64,000 nucleotides of DNA from Variovorax boronicumulans NBRC 103145 (GTDB taxonomy: Bacteria; Pseudomonadota; Gammaproteobacteria; Burkholderiales; Burkholderiaceae_C), in contig NZ_BCUS01000001.1 of the NCBI RefSeq assembly GCF_001591345.1, forward strand, positions 1 to 64,000. The letters run 5' to 3'. The first letter of the stretch is position 1. Every line of letters starts with the position of its first letter. This document shows, piece by piece, positions 51,236 through 61,227 of this stretch. Under the pieces are notes generated by a model. That model ran no database searches and was not told the DNA's origin. It saw nothing but the letters and a program-made list of their open reading frames with translations. Both the position numbers and the translations under genes were made by a program.

Positions 51236-52729
51236 TTATGCCGGCGCGTCCATCGCCGCGTTCGCATCGAGCGGAAACACCGGCCGGCGCACCTGGCTGA
51301 ACGGGAACAGGCTGTAGTCCGAGCTCGTCACGCCCGGGCTGTCGCACTCCACCAGCGCCGCCGACAGCGGCTCGAACACCGGCCGGCAGTACATGCGCGA
51401 CTTCAGCAGCAGGAAGCGCTCGGTGCGCGGGTCGAGCCCGGCGCACTCGAACACGCCGATGTCCCACGGCTCCTGCGTGCGCTCGGTGACGACGATGCGC
51501 GCCGCGCCGATGTCGAACAGCACGGTGCGTCCCATGCTGCTGCGCTGGCCGGTGTAGGTGGGGCCGGTGATCACGTACTCGCCGTCGCTGATGGTTCGCA
51601 CCATGCCGGTCAGCCGCACGGGCGTTTTCTTCAGGCCGATGCCTTCCAGCGACACCTTGTTGCCCAGCGCCACCGTCACTTCGGCGCCCTCGCCCGCCGC
51701 GACCAGTGCGGCCACCGCCTCGGGGTCGCACAGCGGCCCGACGCCGATGCCGTCCAGGCCCTGCGCCAGCGCTTCCTGCAGCACGTCCATGGTGTCGCAG
51801 CTGCCGCCCGACATGCAGTTGTCGCCGTGGTCGAGCAGCAGCACCGGGCGCGTGGCACCGCCCGCGATGAGTTTCGCGCGCGCGACCGATTCAGCCAGCG
51901 GCTCGCTGCGGTAGATGAAGGCTTCGCGTTCGGCCCACATCTGCGCCGCGATGCGGTCGGCCGTGGCCTGCGCGCGTACGGGCGATTGCGCATCGACCGC
52001 GATCACGCTCATGCACGGCGCCGTGATGTCCGACAGCGAGAAGCCCGCCAGGATCGACACCGCCAGCGACTCGGATTCCTCCGCCGCGCGCGCCGCCTCG
52101 ATGGCCCGCTGCATCGCGCCGGTGAACGAGGCGCTGCGCAGCGTGTGTGCCATCAGCGGCAGCTGGCGCCAGCGCATGTGCGGCTGGCTGCGCCCGGCCA
52201 GCAGGTCGAACAGCAGGCGGCCGGCGTGCTCGCCGGTCTCGTACATGTCGACGTGCGGGTAGGTCTTGAAGCCGACGATCACGTCGGCGTTCTCCACCAT
52301 CGCGGGCGTCACGTTGGCGTGCAGGTCCAACGCCACGCCGATCGGCACGCCGGGCGCCGCGGCGCGCAGGCGCACCAGCAGGTCGCCTTCGCCGTCGGTG
52401 CTGTTCTGCGCCACCATTGCGCCGTGCAGGTCGAGCAGGATCGCGTCGCAGCCGGGCGCCGCATCGACGATGCATTGCGTGAGCGTGGTGTAGGCCTGCG
52501 CATCGACCGGCCCGCTCGGGTTGGCCGAGGCCGACACCGGCGTGACGAGCTGCGCGCCTGCCGCTTCGGCCAGGTCGATGAAGGCCGACATCGCGGTGCG
52601 CATGCCCTTGTTGTCGGTGTAGGCCTGTTCGCCGAAGGTCGGGCCGTCGGGCCCGAAGGCCGCGAGCGGCGTGGGCACGGGCGAGAAGGTGTTGGTCTCG
52701 TGGTTGAGACGTGCGATCAGGACTTTCAT
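51236..52729 (-). CDS. M81/MlrC-like metalloprotein
   Basis: A 497-residue protein of the MlrC (M81) family, two domains (DUF1485 and MlrC C-terminal). It opens with VLIARLNHETNTFSPV, and likely metal ligands lie in LLDLHGAM, LDLHANVT and LLLDHGDN. MlrC of Sphingomonas degrades linearised microcystin, but most relatives are in amino-acid or hydantoin operons with unknown substrates. The frame is open upstream through the neighbouring receptor gene, but the ATG at the ATGA overlap with that gene is clearly the start. Its operon partners suggest hydrolysis of a small amide. Confidence 0.88.
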   Translation of the reverse strand: MKVLIARLNHETNTFSPVPTPLAAFGPDGPTFGEQAYTDNKGMRTAMSAFIDLAEAAGAQLVTPVSASANPSGPVDAQAYTTLTQCIVDAAPGCDAILLDLHGAMVAQNSTDGEGDLLVRLRAAAPGVPIGVALDLHANVTPAMVENADVIVGFKTYPHVDMYETGEHAGRLLFDLLAGRSQPHMRWRQLPLMAHTLRSASFTGAMQRAIEAARAAEESESLAVSILAGFSLSDITAPCMSVIAVDAQSPVRAQATADRIAAQMWAEREAFIYRSEPLAESVARAKLIAGGATRPVLLLDHGDNCMSGGSCDTMDVLQEALAQGLDGIGVGPLCDPEAVAALVAAGEGAEVTVALGNKVSLEGIGLKKTPVRLTGMVRTISDGEYVITGPTYTGQRSSMGRTVLFDIGAARIVVTERTQEPWDIGVFECAGLDPRTERFLLLKSRMYCRPVFEPLSAALVECDSPGVTSSDYSLFPFSQVRRPVFPLDANAAMDAPA

Positions 52730-53862
52730 TGGGCAAACTTTCCGGCGCTGCCCAGCATGGTGATGTCGCCAAAGCTGGAGCCGTTGCGGTTGTCGGGACG
52801 GAACGCGACCGTGAAGCCATTGAGGTTCATGGGCGGCGAGTTCTCGATGCTGCGGCGCAGCGATTCGGTGGTGATCGGCCCCTTCACGCGCTGCAGCGAT
52901 TCCGCAAAGGCCTTGGCCGTGATGTAGCCCTCCAGCCCCAGGTAGGAGCCTTCGCCTTCGCTGCCCGCGGCCTTCCTCGCGCGCTGGTATTCGTCGACGA
53001 TGGGAAAGCGTGTCTTCCAGAACGGCGGTACCACCTGCGACAGCACGATGCCGCGGCTCTTGTCGCCGAGTTCCTTGTACAGAAGGAACGAGCTCGCCAC
53101 CGAGTTCGTGTAGATCTGCGGATGGATGGGCGCGGCCACCAGCGAGCGGATGATGTTGATCGCCGGCGTGCCGGCCGCGATGACGTACACCGCCTGCGCC
53201 CCGCTCGCGATGACCTGCTGCGCGATGGCGGGATGGTCCTTTTCCTTCGGATCGAAGCGCAGCGACAGCAGGGCCGGCTGCCTGTTCTTCTCGAGCGCGG
53301 CCAGCGCGTCCTTCTCGATGCCCTTGCCGTAAGCGTCGTCGCTGGAGACGATGGCGATGCGCGTCACGCCGATGGTCGTCAGGTGGTTCATCACACGCGA
53401 GACCTCGTCGGCATACGACTCCCGCACGTGGTAGATCGGCACCTTCGGCCCGCGCAGCACCGCCGCGCCGGTCAGCCCGCCGAAGATGAAGCTGTCGTAC
53501 TTCGCCGCCACCGGCACCATGGCCGCGCCGATGCCCGTGCCCATGGTTCCAAACAGGCAGACGACGCGGTCCGTGCCGAGCAGCTTCTCGGCATTGGCCG
53601 CGGCCTTCTCGGGGATGTAGGCGTCGTCGTAGGTGATCACCTTGACGGGCCGGCCACCGACGCCGCCCGCCTTGTTCAACTGGTCGAGGAACAGCGTCTG
53701 GCCTTCCATGAACGCGAGGCTGTTCGGCGTGAACGGGCCGGTGAGCACCGCAGACTGGCCGACCAGGATCGGCTCTCCTGCAGCGAGGGCGGCCGTCGAC
53801 GCCGCGATCATGCCCATCGCCAGCACGCACTGAAGGCCGATGCGGCGAAGCGCCGCCTTCAC
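52726..53862 (-). CDS. Second branched-chain-type ABC receptor (Peripla_BP_6)
   Basis: A 378-residue periplasmic receptor of the LivK class. The signal peptide covers about residues 1-28, ending ALA|AGEPI, and ILVGQSAVLTGPFTPN is the typical opening. YGKGIEKDALAAL and VIAAGTPAINIIRSL follow. The start is a GTG that overlaps the amidase stop (GTGA), and the stop overlaps the MlrC-like start (ATGA). It has no permease of its own nearby, so it probably shares LivHMGF with the first receptor and widens the substrate range. Confidence 0.87.
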   Translation of the reverse strand: MKAALRRIGLQCVLAMGMIAASTAALAAGEPILVGQSAVLTGPFTPNSLAFMEGQTLFLDQLNKAGGVGGRPVKVITYDDAYIPEKAAANAEKLLGTDRVVCLFGTMGTGIGAAMVPVAAKYDSFIFGGLTGAAVLRGPKVPIYHVRESYADEVSRVMNHLTTIGVTRIAIVSSDDAYGKGIEKDALAALEKNRQPALLSLRFDPKEKDHPAIAQQVIASGAQAVYVIAAGTPAINIIRSLVAAPIHPQIYTNSVASSFLLYKELGDKSRGIVLSQVVPPFWKTRFPIVDEYQRARKAAGSEGEGSYLGLEGYITAKAFAESLQRVKGPITTESLRRSIENSPPMNLNGFTVAFRPDNRNGSSFGDITMLGSAGKFAQ

Positions 53863-55139
53863 GCGGCCACTCCCGCGCTCTGCAGCATCGCCTGCAGCAG
53901 CACGTTGCAGCCGGCTTCGAGGTGGTCGGGCTGCGCGTCCTCGATCTCGTTGTGGCTGATGCCGTCCAGGCAGGGCACGAAGATCATCGCCGCGGGGCAC
54001 ACGCGCGCGAGGTACACGGCGTCGTGGCCGGCGCCGCTGATCACGTTCATCCACGTCATGCCCTGGTCCTGCGCGGCCTCGCGCACGGCCGAGACCAGTG
54101 CGGGCGTGAACGGCTGCGGCGGGAAGTACACGACCTGTTCGGCCGTCGCCTCGACCTTGCCCTTCGTCGCGATGCGCTGCACGGCTTCCTTCAGTGCCGC
54201 GTCCATGGCCGACAGCACCACGTCGTCGGCCGCCCGCAGGTCGACGCTGAGCTTCACGCGGCCCGGGATCACGTTGCGCGAGTTCGGGTAGTTGTCGATC
54301 CAGCCGACCGTGCCGCGCCCGTGCGGCGCGTGTGCGAGCGCGATGCGGTTCACCTCGACCACGAGTTCGGCGGCGGCCAGCAGCGCATCTTTTCGCAGCT
54401 CCATCGGCGTGGGGCCGGCATGGGCTTCCATGCCCTGCACCACCACGTCGTACCAGCGCTGGCCCAGCGCGCCCTCGACCACGCCGATGACGCGCTCGTT
54501 GGCTTCGAGCACCGGGCCCTGTTCGATGTGCGCCTCGAAGTAGGCGCCGACCGGCGACGCCGCCGCCGAGGCGGGCACGGCCCCCGCATAGCCGATGGCC
54601 GACAGCGCATCCGCCACGCTCACGCCCTCGGTGTCGCGCTGCGCGAGCGCGTGCTCGAGCGTGAAGGCGCCGGCGAACACGCCCGAGCCCATCATCACGG
54701 GCACGAAGCGCGAGCCCTCTTCGTTGGTCCACACCGCCACTTCGAGCGGTGCCTCGGTTTCGATGCCCGCATCGTTCAGCGCGCGCACCACCTCGAGCCC
54801 CGCAAGCACGCCGTAGTTGCCGTCGAACTTGCCGCCCGTGGGCTGCGTGTCGATGTGGCTGCCGGTGGTGATGGGTGGCAGCGCGTTGTTGCGGCCCGCG
54901 CGGCGCGCAAAGATGTTGCCGATGGCGTCCACGCGCACCTCGCAGCCGGCCTCGCGCGCCCAGCGCGTGAAGAGGTCGCGGCCCTGTCGATCGAGGTCGG
55001 TGAGCGCGATGCGGCACACGCCGCCCTTCTCGGTGGCGCCGAGCTGCGCGAGCTGCATCAGCGAGTCCCAGAGACGCTGGCCGTTCACGCGCAGGGCGCG
55101 CACGTCCGTGGCGGCGGAAAGTTCGTTCGTTGTGTTCAT
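53859..55139 (-). CDS. M20-family carbamoylase/allantoate amidohydrolase-type enzyme
   Basis: A 426-residue di-metal amidase. Ligand motifs are TGSHIDTQPTGGKFDG (His, Asp), WTNEEGSRF (Glu pair), HIEQGPVLE and GAGHDAVYLA. This is the hydantoinase/carbamoylase group: N-carbamoyl-L-amino acid hydrolase, beta-ureidopropionase and allantoate amidohydrolase, which release ammonia and CO2 from ureido acids. The ATG follows a clear family start; the longer frame is not used. It comes 26 bases after livF. With the transaminase and semialdehyde dehydrogenase genes at 62-64 kb, beta-ureidopropionase is an attractive guess. Confidence 0.88.
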   Translation of the reverse strand: MNTTNELSAATDVRALRVNGQRLWDSLMQLAQLGATEKGGVCRIALTDLDRQGRDLFTRWAREAGCEVRVDAIGNIFARRAGRNNALPPITTGSHIDTQPTGGKFDGNYGVLAGLEVVRALNDAGIETEAPLEVAVWTNEEGSRFVPVMMGSGVFAGAFTLEHALAQRDTEGVSVADALSAIGYAGAVPASAAASPVGAYFEAHIEQGPVLEANERVIGVVEGALGQRWYDVVVQGMEAHAGPTPMELRKDALLAAAELVVEVNRIALAHAPHGRGTVGWIDNYPNSRNVIPGRVKLSVDLRAADDVVLSAMDAALKEAVQRIATKGKVEATAEQVVYFPPQPFTPALVSAVREAAQDQGMTWMNVISGAGHDAVYLARVCPAAMIFVPCLDGISHNEIEDAQPDHLEAGCNVLLQAMLQSAGVAA

Positions 55140-55165
55140 GATTTTTGTGACGAATGAAGGGCGGT

Positions 55166-55869
<704 letters not shown>

Positions 55870-55873
<4 letters not shown>

Positions 55874-56637
55874 GCCTTGCCTCCGGTGATCATGTTGCCC
55901 AGGTACGCGGTGCGCACGCGCGCGTCCGAGCGGATGTCGCCCGGCAGCCCCTCGGCCAGCACGCGGCCCAGCTGCATGACGGTCACGGTGTCGGAGATGT
56001 CCATCACGATGTTCATGTTGTGCTCGATCAGCACCACGGTGTGCCGGTCGCGCAGGCCGCGGATGAGATGCTTCATGTCGTCGAGGTCGTCGATGCCCAT
56101 GCCCGAGGTCGGCTCGTCCAGGAAGATGGCCTTGGGCTTCGCAGCCAGCGCCATGCCCACTTCGAGGCGGCGCTGCTGGCCGTGCGAGAGCACGCTGGCG
56201 GGTGTGTCGGCCAGTCGCTCGAGGCCGACGCGCGCGAGCACCTCGGCCACCGTGTCGGCACAGGCGCGCTCGCCGATGGGGGCGCGCCAGCAGTTCATGG
56301 CCTGGCGCGGCGCAACGCCCTGCGCCGCCACGCGCAGGTTCTCGCGCACCGACAGGCTGGGGAACAGGCTCGTGACCTGGAACGAGCGCGCCATGCCGCG
56401 CTGCACGCGCTGGTGGTCGGGCTCGCGCGTCACGTCGTGGCCGTCGAACAGGATGCGCCCACCCGTGGTGGTGCCGGTGCCCGTGAGCATGTGAAAGAGC
56501 GTGGTCTTTCCCGCGCCGTTGGGCCCGATCACCGAGTGCACGGTGTTGCGCCTGATCTTCAGGTCGACCCCGCCGAGCGCGGCGAACTTGCCGTAGTGCT
56601 TGGTGACGCCGATGGCTTCGATGAGGATGTCGCTCAT
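55870..56637 (-). CDS. livG: Branched-chain-type ABC transporter ATPase LivG
   Basis: A 255-residue ATPase with Walker A GPNGAGKTTLFHMLTG, the LivG-type signature LSHGQQRRLEVG, Walker B AIFLDEPTSGMG and VVLIEHNMN. The open frame extends far upstream in another gene's shadow; the ATG before SDILIEAIG overlaps the livM stop by four bases and is the real start. Residues about 115-130 carry a short insert (APRQAMNCWRAPIG). Confidence 0.93.
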
Positions 56638-57593
56638 GCCTGTTCTCCTTGCACGGCCGGCGCCTTGGCCTCGGCCGCCGTCTTGCGGAACACCCGGCGC
56701 CAGGCGCTTTCGCCCAGGCCCCAGAGGCCGCGTTGCATGCCGATGCTCACGCCGATCAGCAGCAGGCCCAGCAGCAGCAGCCAGCGCGGCCACAGCGTGG
56801 AGAGCCAGTCGGCCAGCAGCACGTAGAAGGCCGAGCCCAGCACCGAGGCAAAGAGGTTGCCGGTGCCGCCGATCACGGTGATGACCAGGATCATCTCGCT
56901 CGTGTGGTACTCGGCGTTGGACAGCGGCGCGATGCCGGTCATCATGGCGTGCAGGCCGCCGGCGAGGCCGGTGACGGCGCCCGAGATCACGAAGGCCAGC
57001 AGCTTGAAGCGCTTCAGGTCGTAGCCCACGGCGGCGGCGCGGTCCTCGTTGTCGCGGATGGCGAGCAGCGTGCGGCCGAAGACCGAGTCGGTCACCTTGA
57101 GCAGCAGCGCGAACGCGGCCAGGAAGATCACCGCCACGAAGGCGTAGTACTTCCACGGCGTGTCCATGAAGGCCGGGCGCGGCACGTCGAGCAGGCCGTT
57201 GTCGCCGCCCGTGAGCCCCGAGGCCGTGTAGGCGATGAAATAGAACATCTGCGCGAAGGCCAGCGTGAGCATCACGAAGTAGGTGCCGCGCTGGCGGATG
57301 GCGACCCAGCCGACCACCGCCGCGCCCAGCGCGCCCATGCCGATGGCGGCGAGCAGCGCGAGCGGCATCGGCAGCTGCAGCCGCGTGAGCAGGATCGCGA
57401 TGGTGTAGCTGCCCAGCCCGAAGAAGATGCCCTGGCCGAACGAGAGCAGCCCCGTGTAGCCCAGCAGCAGGTTGCAGCCCAGGGCCGCGAGCGCGTAGAT
57501 GAGCACTTCGCTCGCGAGCGAGCCCGAGCGCATGAACAGCGGCAGCGCGAGTGCGACGATCAGCGCCAGCAGGAAGGTGTATTTCTTTGGCAT
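56634..57593 (-). CDS. livM: Branched-chain-type ABC transporter permease LivM
   Basis: A 319-residue permease with about nine helices. YTGLLSFGQGIFFGLGSYT and VFGRTLLAIRDNEDRAAAVG are LivM signatures; the latter is the coupling loop. The ATG before PKKYTFLLA gives the family start. It lies seven bases after livH. Confidence 0.92.
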   Translation of the reverse strand: MPKKYTFLLALIVALALPLFMRSGSLASEVLIYALAALGCNLLLGYTGLLSFGQGIFFGLGSYTIAILLTRLQLPMPLALLAAIGMGALGAAVVGWVAIRQRGTYFVMLTLAFAQMFYFIAYTASGLTGGDNGLLDVPRPAFMDTPWKYYAFVAVIFLAAFALLLKVTDSVFGRTLLAIRDNEDRAAAVGYDLKRFKLLAFVISGAVTGLAGGLHAMMTGIAPLSNAEYHTSEMILVITVIGGTGNLFASVLGSAFYVLLADWLSTLWPRWLLLLGLLLIGVSIGMQRGLWGLGESAWRRVFRKTAAEAKAPAVQGEQA

Positions 57594-57600
57594 GGCGCGT

Positions 57601-58461
57601 TCATCCTCTGCGGCCGAGCAGGCCATGCGGGCGCAGCAGCAGCACGGCGCCCATCGCGATGTAGATCATCAGGCTCGCCCCCGGCGGCCAGATAGTGCTC
57701 ATGAGGCTTTGCACGATGCCGATCAGCACGCCGCCGACCAGCGCCCCGCTGAAGCTGCCGAGCCCGCCGATCACCACGACCACGAAGGCCACGCCCAGCG
57801 CCTCGACGCCCATGAAGGGCTCGGCCCCGCGGATGGGCGCGGCCAGCACACCGGCCAGCGCCGCCGTGGCCGCGCCGAGCGCGAACACCAGGCTGAACAC
57901 GCGGAACACGTTGATGCCCAGCAGCGAGACCATCTCGGTCGATTCGCTGCCCGCACGCACCGCGCTGCCCAGGCGCGTGCCTTCGAGCACCCACCACAGC
58001 CCCACCGCGAGCACGGCGGTGAAACCGATCACGAAGAGCCGGTACTTCGGGTAGATGAAGCTGCCCCACATCACCACGCCCTGCAGCAGGTCGGGCGTGG
58101 GCACGCTGTTGCCCAGCGGGCCCCAGAACACGATGACGATCTCCTGCACCGCGAGCGCCAGGCCCACGGTCACGAGGATGTGGAACTCGTGCGGCTTGGC
58201 GTAGACGCGGCGCAGCAGCAGCTTTTCGGCCAGCCAGCCGAGCGCGCCGACGAACAGCGGCACCAGCACGAGCGCGGCCCAGAAATTGAGCCCCCACTGC
58301 ATGGCCTGGAAGCACAGGTAGGCGCCCAGCAGGTAGAAAGCGCCGTGCGCGAAGTTCACGAAGCGCAGCAGGCCGAACACGATGGACAAGCCAACGGCCA
58401 GCAGGAAATACAGCATGCCGATGCCGATTCCGTTGATGGTCTGGAGCAGGTAGACGGACAT
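57601..58461 (-). CDS. livH: Branched-chain-type ABC transporter permease LivH
   Basis: A 286-residue permease with about eight helices. GLSIVFGLLRFVNFAHGAFY and GSAVRAGSESTEMVSLLGIN (coupling loop) are diagnostic. The ATG at MSVYLLQTINGI gives the standard start; codons further upstream are ignored. The receptor gene ends 88 bases upstream. Confidence 0.92.
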   Translation of the reverse strand: MSVYLLQTINGIGIGMLYFLLAVGLSIVFGLLRFVNFAHGAFYLLGAYLCFQAMQWGLNFWAALVLVPLFVGALGWLAEKLLLRRVYAKPHEFHILVTVGLALAVQEIVIVFWGPLGNSVPTPDLLQGVVMWGSFIYPKYRLFVIGFTAVLAVGLWWVLEGTRLGSAVRAGSESTEMVSLLGINVFRVFSLVFALGAATAALAGVLAAPIRGAEPFMGVEALGVAFVVVVIGGLGSFSGALVGGVLIGIVQSLMSTIWPPGASLMIYIAMGAVLLLRPHGLLGRRG

Positions 58462-58549
58462 AGGTGTCGTGGGGGTGGCAAACGTGCAGGCGGCACGCGC
58501 CCTGCCCGCGCCCAAAAACGGCGCGGGCGCGGCGCGAAGCCGGGCGGCG

Positions 58550-59755
58550 TCAGGCCAGCTTGCAGCCGGTCTTGTCGATCGGCAGGAACGACTTGCCGGA
58601 ACTGACGACGTCCACGTAGTCGGCCGGGTTGGCCATCTTCGACTTCGCCTTGCCCTTGAGCAGGTAGTAGTCCTTGATCACCTGGTGGTCGGCCTTGCGG
58701 ATTTCTTCCACGCCCGTGAGGCCGTCGAACTTCATGCCTTCGAGCGCGGCGATCACGGCCTTCTGGTCGACCGTGCCGGCTTTCACGATGCCGTCGATGA
58801 GGATCTTGGTGCAGATGTACGAGCCGGCCAGGCTGTAGTTGGGCACGATCTTCAGCTTGTCGGCGGTGCGCTTCACGAGGTCCTTGTTGAGCGGCGTGTC
58901 GACCGTGTGCCAGTACTGCGCACCGAAGTAGACGCCGTCGCACAGGTCGGCGCCCAGCTCGTCGAACTGCTCCAGGCCCGAGGCCCAGGCCATGAGGATC
59001 GTCATGTTCTTGTGCATGCCGAAGCTCACCGCCTGGCGCAGCGCGGCCGACGACTGCGCGCCGAAGTTCAGCAGCAGCAGCACGTCGGGCTTGGCGGCCA
59101 TCGCGTTGGTGAGGTAGCCGCTGAACTCCTTGTCGTTGAGCGAGTGGTAGCTGTTGCCCACGTGCTCAATGCCCTTCTCCTGGAAGATGGTCTTGGCCGC
59201 GCTCAGCAGGCCGTCGCCGAACACGTACTGCGGCGTGATCGTGTACCAGCGCTTGGCCTTGGGCATCGACGCGATCAGCGGGCGCACCGTCTGCTCGATC
59301 GCACCGAAGGTGGGCACCGACCAGCGGAAGGTGGCGGGGTTGCAGTCCTTGCCCGTGATCTCGTCGGCGCCTGCGGTGGTGATGAACAGGCCGCCGGCCT
59401 TCTCGGCCTCCTTGCCCATGGCCAGTGCTTCCGACGACAGGATGCCGCCAGCGAAGAATTTCGCGCCCTGCTGCTGCGAGGCCTCCTGCACCTTGCGCAC
59501 GGCGGTGGCCGGCTTGCCTTCGGTGTCCAGCAGCGTGTAGGCCAGCGGCCGGTTCAGCACCTTGCCGTACTGCTCGATCGCCAGCTTGGTGCCCAGGTCG
59601 GCGAACTTGCCGTTGGCCGCGAAGGCACCCGACATGGGCACCGGTGCACCGAAGCGGATCACGTCGGTGGCCTGGGCGATGGCCGAGCGGCTCATCAGGA
59701 GCGAGGCCGGGGCGGCCGACAGGGCGGCGAGCTGAAGAAGTTGTCTGCGTTGCAT
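58550..59755 (-). CDS. livK: Branched-chain-type ABC receptor LivK
   Basis: A 401-residue periplasmic receptor. The N-terminus QRRQLLQLAALSAAPASLLM is a twin-arginine-like or Sec signal ending near AIA|QATD. RFGAPVPMSGAFAANGK opens the mature protein. It is the first gene of the Liv operon, with a sigma-54 element about 110 bases upstream. The ligand class includes amino acids, amides, urea and aromatic acids; the linked amidase favours a ureido or amide compound. Confidence 0.9.
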   Translation of the reverse strand: MQRRQLLQLAALSAAPASLLMSRSAIAQATDVIRFGAPVPMSGAFAANGKFADLGTKLAIEQYGKVLNRPLAYTLLDTEGKPATAVRKVQEASQQQGAKFFAGGILSSEALAMGKEAEKAGGLFITTAGADEITGKDCNPATFRWSVPTFGAIEQTVRPLIASMPKAKRWYTITPQYVFGDGLLSAAKTIFQEKGIEHVGNSYHSLNDKEFSGYLTNAMAAKPDVLLLLNFGAQSSAALRQAVSFGMHKNMTILMAWASGLEQFDELGADLCDGVYFGAQYWHTVDTPLNKDLVKRTADKLKIVPNYSLAGSYICTKILIDGIVKAGTVDQKAVIAALEGMKFDGLTGVEEIRKADHQVIKDYYLLKGKAKSKMANPADYVDVVSSGKSFLPIDKTGCKLA

Positions 59756-59863
59756 GGGGTTCTCCGGTCGTGGTGGGTGGAAAGTGGGGAAGAAAACACA
59801 GTGCCTGCGATCGCCGGCAATTTAAGCGGATAAATAGGATTAATATGTTGGTAAAAACCCGTT

Positions 59864-59879
59864 AGCAAGCCCCGTGCCC
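59864..59879 (-). promoter_or_regulatory. Sigma-54 promoter of the Liv operon
   Basis: Read on the minus strand: GGGCAC, five bases, TTGCT. Only the first base differs from TGGCAC-N5-TTGC(A/T), and the GG-GC step is 12. Transcription would begin near 59853, about 100 bases before livK. The downstream leader (59818-59860) is AT-rich. Confidence 0.6.
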
Positions 59880-59971
59880 AAACCCAACCCGACCCTGCCG
59901 ATGACGCCGTTAAGATCGCGCGCTGTTGCGCATCCCGCGCATCTCCCGATGTGCATGGATGGAGCGTTTTG

Positions 59972-60736
59972 ATGAGAGTGGGGCACAACCCTCCGAAGCG
60001 GCAAAAGCTCTCGGACGTCATCGTCGAAGACGTCAAGCGATGGATCGTTGCCGAGCGCAAGCAGCCCGGCGACCGGCTACCGAACGAGAAGGAACTGATC
60101 GAGCTCTTCGGCTATTCGAAGAGCACGGTGCGCGAGGCGCTGAAGGCACTCGAGGTGCGCGGGCTGATCTCGATCCGCACCGGCCCCGGCGGCGGCGCGT
60201 ACCTGCAACAGGTGTCGGTCGACCACGCGTCGGAGCCGCTGCGCAACTTCCTGCACTTTCACCACCTGGACGGCCACCACATCTACCAGCTGCGCAAGGC
60301 GCTGGAGCCCGAGCTGGCCGTGAGCGTGGTCGGGCGGCTCACGCCCGAGCAGTTCGCGCGGCTCGAAGACAACGTGCGCCTGTGCACCGTCGAGCCGACC
60401 AACGAAGACGAATTGCGTACGCAGCGCGAGGCCGAGCTGGCCTTTCACACGATGCTGGCCGAGGCCTGCCCCAACCCGGTGCTGTCCTTCATGTGCCGCT
60501 TTCTCAACGACCTGCTGCGCGACCTCGTCGTCTACAAGAAGGCGCTGGACCACCACCACTTCGGCGAGACCAACGTGGACTATCACACGCAGCTGCTGGC
60601 GGCCTACCGCAAGGAAGATGCGGACGAGGTGCGGCGGCTGATGGTGGAGCACATGGTGGATGCGGAGCACCACATGCATGAGATGGAAGCGCACATTGGC
60701 GCTAAGCATTTGTTGCTGCCCAGCGGGCAGCGATAG
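59972..60736 (+). CDS. GntR-family (FadR/FCD) transcriptional regulator
   Basis: A 254-residue regulator. The winged helix lies at about residues 10-80 (LPNEKELIELFGYSKSTVRE, then IRTGPGGGAYL) and the FCD ligand domain at about 90-235, with metal-type His residues (FHTMLAE, HTQLLAA, HMVDAEHH). It is divergent from livK. FCD proteins usually bind small organic acids. It is the probable local regulator of the Liv operon. A GTG seven codons upstream is an alternative start. Confidence 0.9.
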   Translation: MRVGHNPPKRQKLSDVIVEDVKRWIVAERKQPGDRLPNEKELIELFGYSKSTVREALKALEVRGLISIRTGPGGGAYLQQVSVDHASEPLRNFLHFHHLDGHHIYQLRKALEPELAVSVVGRLTPEQFARLEDNVRLCTVEPTNEDELRTQREAELAFHTMLAEACPNPVLSFMCRFLNDLLRDLVVYKKALDHHHFGETNVDYHTQLLAAYRKEDADEVRRLMVEHMVDAEHHMHEMEAHIGAKHLLLPSGQR

Positions 60737-60748
60737 CACCACAAAGGT

Positions 60749-61207
60749 CTAGAAGACCTTGCGGAACCGCTCGGCGCTGCCGAAGCGCACGGCGACGGTG
60801 CCGTTCGCCTCGAACCCACAGCGCAAGTAGAACGACCCGGCGTGCGGATTGCCGGTGACGTGGAGTGCCGACGCACCCTGGCGCCGGGAAAGCTCGACAC
60901 AGTGCGCGACCAATGCCTTGCCGATGCCGCGACGCCATGCCTCGGGCTCGACGAACAATCCATCGAGTTCGGCGCTGCCGTCATCGTTGGGCAGCACGAC
61001 AGCGAATCCCGCCGTCACGCCATGGATCTCTGCCACGAACACCCGGCCATCGACGATCTGGGCCAGAGGCAGTTCGATGGCGTCCGGGTCGGACTGAATC
61101 GCCTCGCGATCGCCAGGGTTCGCGAGCGATGCGCGCCGCTGCAAGTCTTCGAGTGCCCGGTGTTCCGACGCAAGTGCAGGTCGAATACGCAGTGGTGTTT
61201 CGGTCAT
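60749..61207 (-). CDS. GNAT-family N-acetyltransferase
   Basis: A 152-residue single-domain acetyltransferase. The acetyl-CoA loop is FVEPEAWRRGIGKALV and the C-terminal FYLRCGFEANG is typical. The ATG at TETPLRIRPAL gives the normal length. It faces the GntR gene with 12 bases between stops and follows the LysR gene on the same strand by 20 bases. The substrate is unknown. Confidence 0.86.
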   Translation of the reverse strand: MTETPLRIRPALASEHRALEDLQRRASLANPGDREAIQSDPDAIELPLAQIVDGRVFVAEIHGVTAGFAVVLPNDDGSAELDGLFVEPEAWRRGIGKALVAHCVELSRRQGASALHVTGNPHAGSFYLRCGFEANGTVAVRFGSAERFRKVF

Positions 61208-61227
61208 TTGGGGTGGTTTCAGTGCCT

